The notes beneath the pieces were generated by a model that was given only the letters and a program-made list of their open reading frames with translations, was not told the DNA's origin and searched no databases. Below, piece by piece: positions 22,479-31,396 of a stretch of 40,590 bases of DNA. The stretch comes from an uncultured Opitutia bacterium (GTDB lineage: Bacteria; Verrucomicrobiota; Verrucomicrobiia; Opitutales; Opitutaceae). The stretch is taken from the NCBI GenBank assembly GCA_903830425.1, contig CAIKTR010000064.1, positions 1 through 40,590 on the forward strand. The letters are read 5' to 3'. Position numbers and translations under genes: made by a program. The number at the start of each line of letters is the position of its first letter. Position 1 is the stretch's first letter.

Positions 22479-22590
22479 GGCTTAGCCTGCCGATCCTGAC
22501 CGGCGCTACGCCGGCCTTCCTTGGTTCGGTGCCCCTGACCGGCACACTTGCACCGCGGCCCCAAACCCGGCACGGTCCCGGACACCGCCC

Positions 22591-23124
22591 ATGCGCAACA
22601 CGGTCTACCTCTTCCTGCTCGGACTCATCCTGCTCACGCTCGCCCTCGTCGTGCGCTCCGGCCTGCTGGCCCGCAAGGAGCCGGGCCGGCCGATCAACGC
22701 CGCCATGCGCGAGGCCATGTCCGAGGAGGCCCCGCAGCTCAGCGAGACCGACGCGGCCCTCATCCGGCAGAAATACGGCAACGCCCGCCGGCTCCACTCG
22801 GGCCTGCTCTACGTCGAGCGCGCCCCCGGCACCGGCGGCTCCACCCCGCGCAGCGGCCAGGAAGTCATCGTCCACTACGACGGCCGCCTGCTCGACGGCA
22901 CGCCGTTCGACAGCTCCTACCGGCGCGGGGCCCCGTTCACTTTCCGGCTGGGCACCGGCATGGCCATCCAGGGCTGGGACGAGGCGTTCCTCACCATGAG
23001 CAAGGGGGAGAAGCGCACGCTCATCATTCCCTATTGGCTCGCCTACGGCCTGAGCGGCCGGCCGCCGAGCATCCCGCCACGCGCCACGCTGGTGTTTGAG
23101 GTCGAGCTCATCGACATCCGCTAG
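22591..23124 (+). CDS. membrane-anchored FKBP-type peptidyl-prolyl isomerase
   Basis: The 177-residue protein has one N-terminal membrane helix (VYLFLLGLILLTLALVV, residues 5-21), then an acidic helical linker, and an FKBP domain from about residue 80. Visible active-site parts are VIVHYDGRLLDGTPFDSSY, the FRLGTGMAIQGWDEAF loop and GEKRTLIIPYWLAYG, ending VFEVELIDI. These match the hydrophobic pocket of FKBP proteins. It probably catalyses prolyl isomerisation on the periplasmic side of the inner membrane. It follows the pilin gene by 140 bp on the same strand and is convergent with the GH20 gene. Together with the cyclophilin at 19384, the window holds two exported PPIases of different folds. 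The ATG is preceded by CGCCC. Confidence 0.9.
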   Translation: MRNTVYLFLLGLILLTLALVVRSGLLARKEPGRPINAAMREAMSEEAPQLSETDAALIRQKYGNARRLHSGLLYVERAPGTGGSTPRSGQEVIVHYDGRLLDGTPFDSSYRRGAPFTFRLGTGMAIQGWDEAFLTMSKGEKRTLIIPYWLAYGLSGRPPSIPPRATLVFEVELIDIR

Positions 23125-23180
23125 CCCGGCGACCACCGCCCGGCCCCCCCACTCGGGGAGGTCCGGCGGCCCGCCCGCCT

Positions 23181-24773
23181 TCAGGCGTGCGGCACCATCG
23201 GAATGGCGGCGGGCAGCGTGGCCTGCCGCGGACGGCGGTAGTTGACGCCCAGCCGGTCCAGCCGCGCCAGCAGCCAGGGGAGCCGGCGGCGGAAGTCGGC
23301 GTAGTCCTTCCGCGCCACCGGCGACCACACGACCTCGGCCAGCGCGCTCAGGCGCGGAAAGGCCCGGTGCTCGACCACGGGCAGGCTCGGCATGCGCTCG
23401 CGCCACAACTGGCCCTGCGCCCCCAGCACGCGCCCATGATGCGCCGGCTCGAGCTCCGCCGGGATGGGGTCGAACGCGTAGACTTTCTCCAGCCCGGTCT
23501 GCGCCCCAATCGCGCCGCCCTCCTCCTCCGCCGTGCCCTCCGAATAGTCAAAATACGTGTGCGAGGTCGGCGCCATCACCACGTCGTGCCCGAGGCGCGC
23601 GGCCTCGATCGCCCACTTCACGTCGCGCCACGCCATCATCGCCGCGCCGGGGGCGAGGCCGCCCTCCTGGATCTCGTCCCAGCCGATCAGCCGGCGGCCG
23701 TGCTGCGTCAGGAAATTCTCCGTGCGGCGGATGAACCAGCTCTGCAGCTCGTGGCCGTCCTGGAGCTGGTTCGCCTGCATGAACGCCCGGGTCGTGGGCG
23801 ACGCCTCCCACTGGTCCTTCATCGCCTCGTCGCCGCCGATGTGGACGAACTTGCTCGGAAACAGCGCAAGCACCTCGGTGAACACGTGGTCCAAAAACGC
23901 GAGCGTCTCCGGCTTCGGCGCATAGGTCTCGGGGAAAATCGCCCAGCGCGACTGCACCTTCGGCGCGTAGCCGGGCGCGTCGGTGTTGCCGAACTGCGGA
24001 TAGGCCGCCAGCGCCGCCGAGCTGTGGCCCGGCAGCTCGATCTCCGGCACCACCGTGATGAACCGCTCCGCCGCGTAGGCCACGACCTCGCGGATTTCCT
24101 CCTGGGTGTAGAACCCGCCGTGCGGGATGTCGTCGAGGTTGGGTTCGTCGCCCACGCGGACCGTGCTGTCGCGCCACGCGCCGACGCTCGTCAACTTGGG
24201 ATATTGCTGGATCTCAATGCGCCAGCCCTGGTCGTCCACCAGGTGCCACTGGAGGACGTTGAGTTTGTGCAGCGCGAGGGTGTCGAGGTACTGCTTGACC
24301 TCGGCCACGGGCGAAAAATGCCGGCTGACATCGAGCAGCGAGCCGCGCCAGCTGAAGCGCGGCCGGTCCTCGATCTCCAGGGCGGCCACGGTCAGCCCGC
24401 CGCCGCCCGCCCGCCAGCCGAAGCGCTCGAGGTCCGGCGGCAGCAGCTGCCGCAGCGTCTGCGTCCCGTAAAACACGCCCGCCGCGCCGCCGCCGCGGAT
24501 CGACACGCCCCCGGCCGTGACCGTCAGCAGGTAGCCTTCCGCCCCGAGCTTCGCGGTGAGCGCGGGATCGACGCGGAGCGCAATGAGGTTGCCCCCCGCC
24601 GGCGCCGACTCCGCCGCCGCGACGCCCAGCAGCTTGGCCAATTGCCCCGCCACGCCCCGCAGCGAGGCCTCGCCGCCGGTCGCGACCACGGTGTGCGCCG
24701 TGAGCGGAAAGGGCGCGCCACCGGTCAGGCGGCACGAAACTGGGATCGGGATGATGCGCGGGGTTTGGCTCAT
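23181..24773 (-). CDS. beta-N-acetylhexosaminidase, glycoside hydrolase family 20
   Basis: I place the start at the ATG at 24773 (MSQTPRIIPIPVS); an in-frame TTG four codons upstream is less likely. The 530-residue protein has the GH20 N-terminal beta/alpha domain (about 1-125, with GTQTLRQLLPP at its end) and the (beta/alpha)8 catalytic domain with RGSLLDVSRHFSP, LNVLQWHLVDDQGWRIEI and HIGGDEAMKDQ, giving catalytic Asp315-Glu316. It should remove terminal GlcNAc or GalNAc by substrate-assisted catalysis. No signal peptide is seen, so it may be cytoplasmic, which fits recycling of amino-sugar oligosaccharides or use of imported ones. It precedes the YgjP gene region on the same strand, so the two are not obviously linked. 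The C-terminal part ends with an Arg-rich stretch and no carbohydrate-binding domain. Confidence 0.93.
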   Translation of the reverse strand: MSQTPRIIPIPVSCRLTGGAPFPLTAHTVVATGGEASLRGVAGQLAKLLGVAAAESAPAGGNLIALRVDPALTAKLGAEGYLLTVTAGGVSIRGGGAAGVFYGTQTLRQLLPPDLERFGWRAGGGGLTVAALEIEDRPRFSWRGSLLDVSRHFSPVAEVKQYLDTLALHKLNVLQWHLVDDQGWRIEIQQYPKLTSVGAWRDSTVRVGDEPNLDDIPHGGFYTQEEIREVVAYAAERFITVVPEIELPGHSSAALAAYPQFGNTDAPGYAPKVQSRWAIFPETYAPKPETLAFLDHVFTEVLALFPSKFVHIGGDEAMKDQWEASPTTRAFMQANQLQDGHELQSWFIRRTENFLTQHGRRLIGWDEIQEGGLAPGAAMMAWRDVKWAIEAARLGHDVVMAPTSHTYFDYSEGTAEEEGGAIGAQTGLEKVYAFDPIPAELEPAHHGRVLGAQGQLWRERMPSLPVVEHRAFPRLSALAEVVWSPVARKDYADFRRRLPWLLARLDRLGVNYRRPRQATLPAAIPMVPHA

Positions 24774-24873
24774 GGGAGAAAGCAAAGCCTGTCATTGCGC
24801 CCAGGCTCCGGACGGAAGCAATCCCTCACTTGGCCTCCGGTTTCCGGGCCGCCGGGTCGCGCCGGCCGCCTCC

Positions 24874-25656
24874 TCACAGCCCCAGCAGGCTGCCGTTGCG
24901 CTTGATCCAGCGCTCCGCCTCGCGCCAGTCGGGGCACACCTCCTCCACCCGCGCCCAAAAGCGGTCCGAGTGGTTCATCTCCCGGAGGTGCATCAGCTCG
25001 TGGTAGATGATGTAGTCGCGCACCCGCTCCGGGGTCTGCACGAGGCGCCAGTTGAGCGAGACCGTGCCGTTCGCCGAGCAGGAGCCCCAGCGCGAGCGCT
25101 GGTTGCGGACCGTCACGAGCTTCACGTCGACCCCGGTCACCGCCGCCAGTTCCCAGGTGCGCGCCGGCAGCTCGATCTTGCCGCGCCGCGCAAAGTGGGC
25201 CTCCAGCGTCGGCCGCAGGTCGCCGTCGAAGCTCGGCACCCGGAAGACGTCCGCCCCCAGGCAGACCTGCGGGCGGGCCGGCTCCGGGCCGGTGAGGAAG
25301 CCGGACGCCAGCCCGGCCTCCGGCGCGGCCTGCGCCCGGCGCAGGAGGGTCAGCTCGCCGCGCCACAGCACATGCGTGCCCAGGGTCCAGCACTCCGCGC
25401 CCCGCGGCCGGCGGGCCTGCCGGACGCGCGCCCGCTCGAGCCAGTCGGCGTGCTGCGCCACAAAGCGCTCCGCCTCGCGCACCGAGCCGCGCACCGGGAT
25501 CACCGCCACCGCCGTGCCGTCGCGCCGCAGGGTCAGCCGGTAGTTGTGCGCCCGGGGGCGGCGCTCAAAGACGACGCCCCCCGCCGCCGGCGGCGGCGAC
25601 CCGGCCGGGACGGGGGCGGCCAGCCCGAATAAATCCTGCTGCCCCAGGCTCGTCAT
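24874..25656 (-). CDS. YgjP-like metallopeptidase (M48/DUF45 family)
   Basis: The 260-residue protein ends with the DUF45 domain: VRNQRSRWGSCSANGTVSLNWRL, then the zinc site IIYHELMHLREMNHSDRFW (HELMH and the later His). The N-terminal half has PVRGSVREAERFVAQHADWL, a typical beta/helix part of the family. Members are soluble zinc-binding proteins; E. coli YgjP is linked to protein or peptide handling but its role is unsettled. Length is normal. The start ATG at 25656 has C at -1. It is upstream of GH20 on the same strand with a 100-bp gap, and downstream of the YfcE-type gene by 88 bp, so a minus-strand run of three genes is possible, but different functions make co-regulation doubtful. Confidence 0.87.
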   Translation of the reverse strand: MTSLGQQDLFGLAAPVPAGSPPPAAGGVVFERRPRAHNYRLTLRRDGTAVAVIPVRGSVREAERFVAQHADWLERARVRQARRPRGAECWTLGTHVLWRGELTLLRRAQAAPEAGLASGFLTGPEPARPQVCLGADVFRVPSFDGDLRPTLEAHFARRGKIELPARTWELAAVTGVDVKLVTVRNQRSRWGSCSANGTVSLNWRLVQTPERVRDYIIYHELMHLREMNHSDRFWARVEEVCPDWREAERWIKRNGSLLGL

Positions 25657-25744
25657 GCGCGGCCGGGGGGGATCCGGCGCCCCGCCGGAAGGCGGCGCGG
25701 CGCCCGGCCGGACCGGGGCGGTGTCACGGGAGTTGCCATCCGGG

Positions 25745-26179
25745 CTAGACTCGCACGAGTTCCCAGCTCGTCAACTTTCCGCGCGCCACCGTCAGCCAGG
25801 CAAAGCTCGCCGCGACGCCGCGGGGCCGCGTGATGCAGCCCGGGTTGAGCCAGCGCACGCCGTCGCGCAGCTCGTCGCGCGGCACATGCGTGTGGCCGTG
25901 CAGCACGGCCGCCACCCCCGCCGGCGCCCGGGCCGGCGGGACATGCTCCAGCCAGCAGGCCACGCCGCCGCGCTCGAGGGCCAGGGTCTCCGGCCACGCC
26001 TCGTGCAGGTCGCAGTTGCCCCGCACCACCTGCAGCGGCGGGCCCAGCCGCGCAAATTCCTCCAGCAGCTCCGGCGCGCAGACGTCGCCCAGGTGCCAGA
26101 TCTCGTCCGCCTCCTTGAGCCGCCCCGGCAGGGACGGCGGATAGCGGTCATGGGTGTCGGCAAAAACCGCGATGCGCAT
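25745..26179 (-). CDS. YfcE-family metallophosphoesterase
   Basis: The 144-residue protein starts at the ATG at 26179, where the frame changes from anti-sense-like to real protein: MRIAVFADTHDRY. All metallophosphoesterase motifs are visible: FADTHD (D-x-H), LGDVC (GD), VRGNCD (GNxD) and HGHTHVP (GHTH). The small single-domain form matches YfcE/YfcE-like proteins that hydrolyse phosphodiesters using two metal ions, for example Mn2+. It lies divergent from the Y-family polymerase with 138 bp between start codons. A longer frame runs upstream but is antisense to the polymerase gene, so I reject it. The cellular substrate is unknown. Confidence 0.9.
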   Translation of the reverse strand: MRIAVFADTHDRYPPSLPGRLKEADEIWHLGDVCAPELLEEFARLGPPLQVVRGNCDLHEAWPETLALERGGVACWLEHVPPARAPAGVAAVLHGHTHVPRDELRDGVRWLNPGCITRPRGVAASFAWLTVARGKLTSWELVRV

Positions 26180-26282
26180 GGCAGGAGGGGTCAGGCAGGA
26201 AGGGGCGGGAGGCAACCACGGAAGCCGGTCCGGCGGGCGCCCGTCAAGACCGGGGATCCGGGGAGGCCCGATTCCTTTTCCC

Positions 26283-26310
26283 GTGACAGCCCCCCGCCCC
26301 GGCGGAGAAT
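26283..26310 (+). promoter_or_regulatory. possible promoter of the Y-family polymerase gene, leaderless
   Basis: GTGACA (26283-26288) and GAGAAT (26305-26310) are separated by 16 bp, and the GTG start codon is 7 bp after the second. This would make the mRNA start at or next to the codon. No LexA-type box (CTGT-N8-ACAG or similar) was noticed in the gap, so SOS control is not shown. A similar TGACAGCCCCC stretch occurs before the gene at 2898. Confidence 0.4.
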
Positions 26311-26317
26311 CCCCCGC

Positions 26318-27622
26318 GTGCTCCGCGCCCTCGCCATCGACTTCAACTCGTTCTTCGCCTCGGTCGAGCAGCAGGACCGGCCGGAGCTGCGCGGCCAGCC
26401 GGTGATCGTCGTGCCGGTGCTGGCGGAGACCAGCGGATCCATCGCGGTCAGCCTCGAGGCCAAGCAGCGCGGCCTGCAGCGCAACGTCCGCGTCGGCGAG
26501 GCGCGCCAGCAGTGCCCCGGGCTCATCGTCGTCGAGGCCCGGCCCGAACTTTACATCCAGTACCACCGCCGGCTGAAGGCGATCGTCGAGTCCCTCGTGC
26601 CGGTGAAGAAGGTCCAGTCGATCGACGAGCTGGAGTGCGAGCTGTCCGGCGACCTCGCCGAGCCGGGCCGGGCGCGGCGGCTGGCCGAGGAGATCCGCCA
26701 GAAAATCTACCGCGACGCCGGCCGCTGCCTCCGCTGCTCGATCGGCCTCGGGCCCAACTGGTTCATCGCCAAGCTCGCCTCCGACCTCCAGAAGCCCGAC
26801 GGGCTCGTCCTGCTCGACACGGCCGACCTCCCCGAGAAAATCCTGCACCTCCGCCTGGGCGAGTTCACCGGCATCGGCCCGAACATGGAAAAGCGGCTGC
26901 GCGCCGCCGGCATCGGCAGCGTCGCCGAGCTCTACGCCGCCAGCAGCGCCCGCCTCCGCGCCGTCTGGGGCGGCGTCGAGGGGGCGCGCTTTCACGACTG
27001 GCTGCACGGCGGGGTCCAGGAGCGCGCGGCCCCGCGCGCCGCCTCCGTCGGCCACAGCCAGGTGCTGCCGCCCGCCCAGCGCCACGGGGCCGCCGCGCTC
27101 GCCGTCCTGCACCGCCTCCTGCAGAAGGCCGCGATGCGCCTGCGTCACGACGGTTTCTACGCCGGCGCCCTGCAGCTCGCGGTGAGCTACCGCCACGGCC
27201 CCGAGTGGCAGGCGGACCTGCATTTCAACGAGACCCAGGACACGCTCCACTTCACCCACGCGCTCAACGAGCTCTGGTCCCGCCGGCCGGCGGCGCACCA
27301 GCCGCTCGCGCCCCAGCAGGTCGGCGTCATCCTCCACCGGCTGCTCCCCGCCACCCTGCACACCGGCGACCTCTTTGCGGGCGCGCAGGAGGCCAGCCGC
27401 ACCCGGCTGCTCGGCGCCGTCGACACGCTGAACCAGACCTTCGGCAAGAACTCCGTCTATTTCGGCGGCGCCCACGGCGCCACCGGCTACGCCCCGCTGC
27501 GCATCGCCTTCACCCGCATCCCCGAGCCCGAGGTCGAGGAGATCGACGCCGCGCGCCAGCGCCGCGTCCGGCCCAAGCCGCCGGCCCCGCGGCCGGAACC
27601 GGAATCGGACGGGACGGATTAG
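26318..27622 (+). CDS. Y-family (DinB/ImuB-like) DNA polymerase
   Basis: The 434-residue protein starts at the GTG at 26318 (no ATG is near). It carries the Y-family catalytic residues: AIDFNSFFASVEQQ with Asp8, and QSIDELECEL with Asp103-Glu104 at the usual distance. It also shows RNVRVGEARQQCPGL (finger region), LGEFTGIGPNMEKRL (HhH thumb) and a little-finger domain to about residue 400, with a Pro/Glu-rich tail. Y-family polymerases copy damaged DNA with low fidelity. NVRVG replaces the GIRSGM of DinB, so it belongs to a group more like ImuB or environmental Y-family members, yet both acidic residues are intact, so it should be active. No imuA or dnaE2 is adjacent. No clear clamp-binding motif is visible. 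Confidence 0.9.
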   Translation: MLRALAIDFNSFFASVEQQDRPELRGQPVIVVPVLAETSGSIAVSLEAKQRGLQRNVRVGEARQQCPGLIVVEARPELYIQYHRRLKAIVESLVPVKKVQSIDELECELSGDLAEPGRARRLAEEIRQKIYRDAGRCLRCSIGLGPNWFIAKLASDLQKPDGLVLLDTADLPEKILHLRLGEFTGIGPNMEKRLRAAGIGSVAELYAASSARLRAVWGGVEGARFHDWLHGGVQERAAPRAASVGHSQVLPPAQRHGAAALAVLHRLLQKAAMRLRHDGFYAGALQLAVSYRHGPEWQADLHFNETQDTLHFTHALNELWSRRPAAHQPLAPQQVGVILHRLLPATLHTGDLFAGAQEASRTRLLGAVDTLNQTFGKNSVYFGGAHGATGYAPLRIAFTRIPEPEVEEIDAARQRRVRPKPPAPRPEPESDGTD

Positions 27623-27685
27623 GCTCACCCCGCCGGCGCTTTCGCCGCGGGATTCCGGCGCCCCCCGAGCCGCCCGGGCCGCGCG

Positions 27686-27726
27686 GCCGGCGCGTGGAAA
27701 ACTCCGCGCCGGCGCCGGCGTTTTTT
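27686..27726 (+). terminator. intrinsic terminator after the Y-family polymerase gene
   Basis: GCCGGCGCG (27686-27694), a 10-nt loop with GGAAAAC, and CGCGCCGGC (27705-27713) form a 9-bp stem. Seven bases later come six T (27721-27726). It lies 64 bp after the polymerase stop and 40 bp before the GH35 start, so it separates the two transcription units. The T-run is displaced from the stem by a GCCGGCG, so an alternative stem is possible. Confidence 0.6.
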
Positions 27727-27766
27727 GGCGTGTCGCCGCCGCCGCCCCGGCTCACGCTGGCGGCGC

Positions 27767-29578
27767 GTGAAATCCCCGAATCGCGATTCCCCCTCCCGGC
27801 TGGTGGTGCGGCGGGCGGGCTTTGAGCTGGCGGGCCGGCCCTTCCAGTTCCGGTGCGGCGAGCTCCATTTCTCGCGCATCCCCCGCCCCTACTGGCGCCA
27901 TCGCCTGCAGATGCTGCGCGCCCTGGGCCTCAATGCGGTGAGCCCGTACATCTTCTGGAGCGTCCACGAGCCGGCGCCGGGACGGTTCGAGTTCCGGGGC
28001 GACGCCGACGTCGCCGCATTCGTCCGCCTCGCGGCCGCCGAGGGGCTCAAGGTGATCCTGCGGCCCGGCCCGTACGTCTGCGCCGAGTGGGACTTCGGCG
28101 GGCTGCCGCCCTGGCTGCTGGCGACGCCGGACCTGCGGGTGCGGTGCAGCGACCCTCGTTATCTCGCCGCCGCCGGCGCCTGGCTGCGGCGGCTCGGCCG
28201 CGAGCTCGCCCCGCTGCAGAGCACGCGCGGGGGCCCGATCATCCTCGTGCAGGTCGAGAACGAGTACGGCAGCTACGGCGACGACCGCCGCTACCTGGGC
28301 TTCGTCCGCGACACGCTTCGCTCCTCCGGCTTCGCGGTGCCGCTCTTCACCTGTGACGGGCCCGACGCGTTCCGGCGCGGCGCCGTGGCGGGCGCCTTCC
28401 CGGTCGCGAACTTCCCGCTGGATCCCGCCGGCGCCTTCCGGAAGCTCCGCCGGTTCCGGGCGGACGCCCCGCTGGCCTGCGGCGAATTCTACCCGGGCAC
28501 GTTCGACCACTGGGGTAAGCCGCACAATTGCGTGCCGCCCGCGCGGACCGACCAGGTTGTCGGCTGGATGCTCGCGCACGGCGCGTCGTTCAGCCTCTAC
28601 ATGGCCCACGGCGGCACCTCGTTCGGCTTCTCCGCCGGCGCCAACACCGGCCCCGACGGCGAGTATCTCGCGGCCGTGACGAGCTACGACTTCGGCGCGC
28701 CGATCGACGAGACGGGCCGGGTCACCGGGAAGTTCCGCCGGCTCCGCGCGCTGATCCAGCGCCACGTCCCCGGGCCCCTGCCGCCGGTGCCGCCGCCGCC
28801 CCGCCCACTCATCACGGTGCCCCGCTTCCGGCTGACCGCGTCCGCCGCCCTGCTCGACCACCTGCCCGCGCCCAAGCGCGACGTGCAGCCGCGGCCGATG
28901 GAAGCCTACGGCCAGAACTACGGCTTGATCCTCTATCGCTCGCGTCTCTGGGCCGGCGCCGCGGGACGGCTGACGGTGCGGGACGTCCACGACTACGGCC
29001 TCGTCTACCTCGACGGGCGGCGGGTCGCGACGCTCGACCGCCGGCTCGGCCAGAACCGCGTCGAGCTGGGCGCGCGCCGCCGCGACCAGCAGCTCGACCT
29101 CCTGGTCGAGGGCATGGGTCGCGTGAACTACGGGCCGCACCTGCTCGACCGGAAGGGCATCACGCAATGGGTCGAGTTTCCCGTGCCCTATCCGGCCGGC
29201 GTCGTGATGGGCTGGGAAATCTTCAACCTGCCACTCGACGCCGCCCAGCTGCGGCGGCTCCGCTGGCGGCGGACGGCCGGGCGCGGCCCGGCGTTCCACC
29301 GCGGCACCTTCCGCCTGTCCACGCCCGGCGACACCCATCTCGACCTGCGCGGCTGGCGGAAGGGCCACGTGTGGGTGAACGGCCATCACCTCGGCCGCTT
29401 CTGGCACATCGGCCCGCAGCAGACGCTCTACGTCCCCGGCTGCTGGCTGCGCCGCGGCCGCAACGAGGTCATCATCCTCGACCTCGAGCGCGCGGGCCGG
29501 GGCAGTGTGGCGGGCCGGGCCCAGCCCGTGCTCGACCGCGACGCCCGCGGCCGGCGGACGGTGGCGTGGCACGAGTAG
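27767..29578 (+). CDS. beta-galactosidase, glycoside hydrolase family 35
   Basis: I take the GTG at 27767 (MKSPNRDSPSRL) because the frame upstream runs through the terminator; the ORF from a TTG at 27725 is less likely. The 603-residue protein has the GH35 catalytic barrel: RGFELAGRPFQF-like beginning, ELHFSRIPRPYWRHRL, ILRPGPYVCAEWDFGGLP, QVENEYGSYGDD with acid/base Glu166, and GEFYPGTFDHWG with nucleophile Glu240. A beta-sandwich jelly-roll region follows (KGHVWVNGHHLGRFWHIGPQ), which is the common C-terminal part. The enzyme removes terminal beta-galactose. No signal peptide is seen, so the site is likely cytoplasmic. It stands alone between the polymerase gene terminator and GGT, so no pathway context helps. 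Confidence 0.92.
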   Translation: MKSPNRDSPSRLVVRRAGFELAGRPFQFRCGELHFSRIPRPYWRHRLQMLRALGLNAVSPYIFWSVHEPAPGRFEFRGDADVAAFVRLAAAEGLKVILRPGPYVCAEWDFGGLPPWLLATPDLRVRCSDPRYLAAAGAWLRRLGRELAPLQSTRGGPIILVQVENEYGSYGDDRRYLGFVRDTLRSSGFAVPLFTCDGPDAFRRGAVAGAFPVANFPLDPAGAFRKLRRFRADAPLACGEFYPGTFDHWGKPHNCVPPARTDQVVGWMLAHGASFSLYMAHGGTSFGFSAGANTGPDGEYLAAVTSYDFGAPIDETGRVTGKFRRLRALIQRHVPGPLPPVPPPPRPLITVPRFRLTASAALLDHLPAPKRDVQPRPMEAYGQNYGLILYRSRLWAGAAGRLTVRDVHDYGLVYLDGRRVATLDRRLGQNRVELGARRRDQQLDLLVEGMGRVNYGPHLLDRKGITQWVEFPVPYPAGVVMGWEIFNLPLDAAQLRRLRWRRTAGRGPAFHRGTFRLSTPGDTHLDLRGWRKGHVWVNGHHLGRFWHIGPQQTLYVPGCWLRRGRNEVIILDLERAGRGSVAGRAQPVLDRDARGRRTVAWHE

Positions 29579-29631
29579 GCGGCGCGCACCTTTAGGCCTG
29601 CGCTCGCCGCCAATTCCCTCACGCTGGCCCC

Positions 29632-31359
29632 ATGACACCCCGGTTCCTGGCCGCCCTGGCGGCCGCAGTCCTGTGCTCCACCGCCGCGGTCGCCCAGATT
29701 GACCGCGTCAACGGCCGCGCCTTCGCGACGCGCTCCGTGGTGATCGCCCAACACGGCATGGTCTGCACCAGCCAGCCGCTCGCCACGCAGATCGGCCTCG
29801 ATCTACTGCAGGCCGGCGGCTCCGCGGTGGACGCCGCCATCGCCGCCAACGCCGCGCTCGGGCTGATGGAGCCCACGGGCAGCGGCCTCGGCGGCGACCT
29901 GTTCGCCATCGTCTACGAGGCGAAGACCCAGCGGCTCTACGGCCTGAACGCCTCCGGGCGCTCGCCGCTCGGGCTCAGCTACGAGCAACTGCAGGCCGAG
30001 CTGGCCAAGGCCGGCAGCCCCACGCACATCCCCCCGCGCGGTTTCCTGCCGATCTCCGTGCCGGGCGCGGCCAGCGGCTGGTTCGAACTGCACGACCGGT
30101 TCGGCCGCCGGCCGATGAAGGAGGTGCTCGCGCCGGCGATCCGCTACGCGGAGGACGGTTTCCCCCTCACCCAGTACATCGCCGGCCAGTGGGCGAACAA
30201 CGTCGCCCTGGCCCGCGCGGATAAATTGCCCGGCGCCTTCCTCGCCACCTACGCCCCGGGCGGGCACCTCCCCGCCGAGGGCGAGATCTTCCGCAATCCC
30301 GCGCTGGCCCACACGCTGCGGCTCCTGGCCGAGCAGGGCCGCGACGCCTTCTACCGCGGCGAGATCGCCGACCAGATCGACGCCTTCATGCGCGCGCACG
30401 GCGGCTTTCTGCGCAAGGCGGATCTCGCCCAGCACACCGCGACCTGGGTCGAGCCGGTCGCGGTCAACTACCGCGGCTACGACGTCTACGAGCTGCCGCC
30501 CAATTCCCAGGGCATCGCCGCGCTCCAGATCCTGAATCTCCTCGAGGGCTACGACCTCCGCGCGATGGGCTACAATTCCCCCGACGCCCTGCACACGATG
30601 ATCGAGGCCAAGAAGCTCGCGTTCGAGGACCGCGCGAAGTTCTACGCCGACCCCGCCTTCGCCCGGATCCCGCTGGCCGGCCTGCTCTCGAAAAAATACG
30701 CCGACCAGCGGCGGCCGCTGATCGATCCCCGCCGCGCGGCCGCCACCTACGATGCCGGCCACCCCGCCCTGCAGGAGGGCGACACCATCTACCTCGCGAC
30801 CGCCGATGCGGAGGGCAACATGGTCTCGCTCATCCAGAGCAACTACCGCGGCATGGGCTCCGGCATCACCGTGCCGGGCCTCGGCTTCACCTTCCAGGAC
30901 CGCGGCGAACTCTTCGCCCTCGAGCCCGGCCACGCCAACGTCTACGCGCCGGGCAAACGCCCGTTCCAGACGATCATCCCGGCGTTCGTCATGAAGGACG
31001 GCCAACCCTGGCTGAGCTTCGGGGTCATGGGCGGCGCGATGCAGCCGCAGGGCCACGTGCAGATTCTCACCAACCTGATCGACTTCGGCATGAACCTCCA
31101 GGAGGCCGGCGACGCCGCCCGCTGGCAGCACGACGGCTCCTCCGAGCCGACCGGCGAAAAGATGCGCACGGGCGGGTTCGTGCAGCTCGAGACCGGCGTG
31201 CCCGCCGAGAGCGTCCGAGCCCTCGTGCAGCGCGGCCATGACGTGCGCGCCGGCAACGGGGGATTCGGCGGCTACCAGGCGATCCAGTGGGACGCGAAAA
31301 ACCACGTCTACCGCGGCGCCAGCGAGAGCCGCAAGGACGGCTGCGCCATGGGCTACTGA
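29632..31359 (+). CDS. ggt: gamma-glutamyltransferase
   Basis: The 575-residue protein starts with a signal peptide (residues 1-21, ending AVAQ), so it is periplasmic. It has the typical large-subunit region (GMVCTSQPLATQIGLDLLQAGG, PTGSGLGGDLFAIVY, and SGRSPLGLS), and then the autoprocessing site: GDTIYLATADAEGNMVSL, where Thr385 is the expected catalytic nucleophile after self-cleavage. The following SNYRGMGSGITVPGLGFTFQDR and GVMGGAMQPQGHVQ match the small subunit. The enzyme hydrolyses or transfers the gamma-glutamyl group of glutathione or similar peptides. The start is preceded by GCCCC. It is followed after 37 bp by a dehydrogenase gene on the same strand. A role in glutathione or polyglutamate turnover is likely, but which is unclear. 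Confidence 0.93.
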   Translation: MTPRFLAALAAAVLCSTAAVAQIDRVNGRAFATRSVVIAQHGMVCTSQPLATQIGLDLLQAGGSAVDAAIAANAALGLMEPTGSGLGGDLFAIVYEAKTQRLYGLNASGRSPLGLSYEQLQAELAKAGSPTHIPPRGFLPISVPGAASGWFELHDRFGRRPMKEVLAPAIRYAEDGFPLTQYIAGQWANNVALARADKLPGAFLATYAPGGHLPAEGEIFRNPALAHTLRLLAEQGRDAFYRGEIADQIDAFMRAHGGFLRKADLAQHTATWVEPVAVNYRGYDVYELPPNSQGIAALQILNLLEGYDLRAMGYNSPDALHTMIEAKKLAFEDRAKFYADPAFARIPLAGLLSKKYADQRRPLIDPRRAAATYDAGHPALQEGDTIYLATADAEGNMVSLIQSNYRGMGSGITVPGLGFTFQDRGELFALEPGHANVYAPGKRPFQTIIPAFVMKDGQPWLSFGVMGGAMQPQGHVQILTNLIDFGMNLQEAGDAARWQHDGSSEPTGEKMRTGGFVQLETGVPAESVRALVQRGHDVRAGNGGFGGYQAIQWDAKNHVYRGASESRKDGCAMGY

Positions 31360-31396
31360 GGCGCGGGCCTCGAACCCACCCGACTCCACCGCCACC

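Noticed and set aside
25745-27628. 627-residue minus-strand version of the phosphoesterase.
   Set aside because: Only the last 144 residues show metallophosphoesterase motifs. The rest is antisense to the Y-family polymerase.
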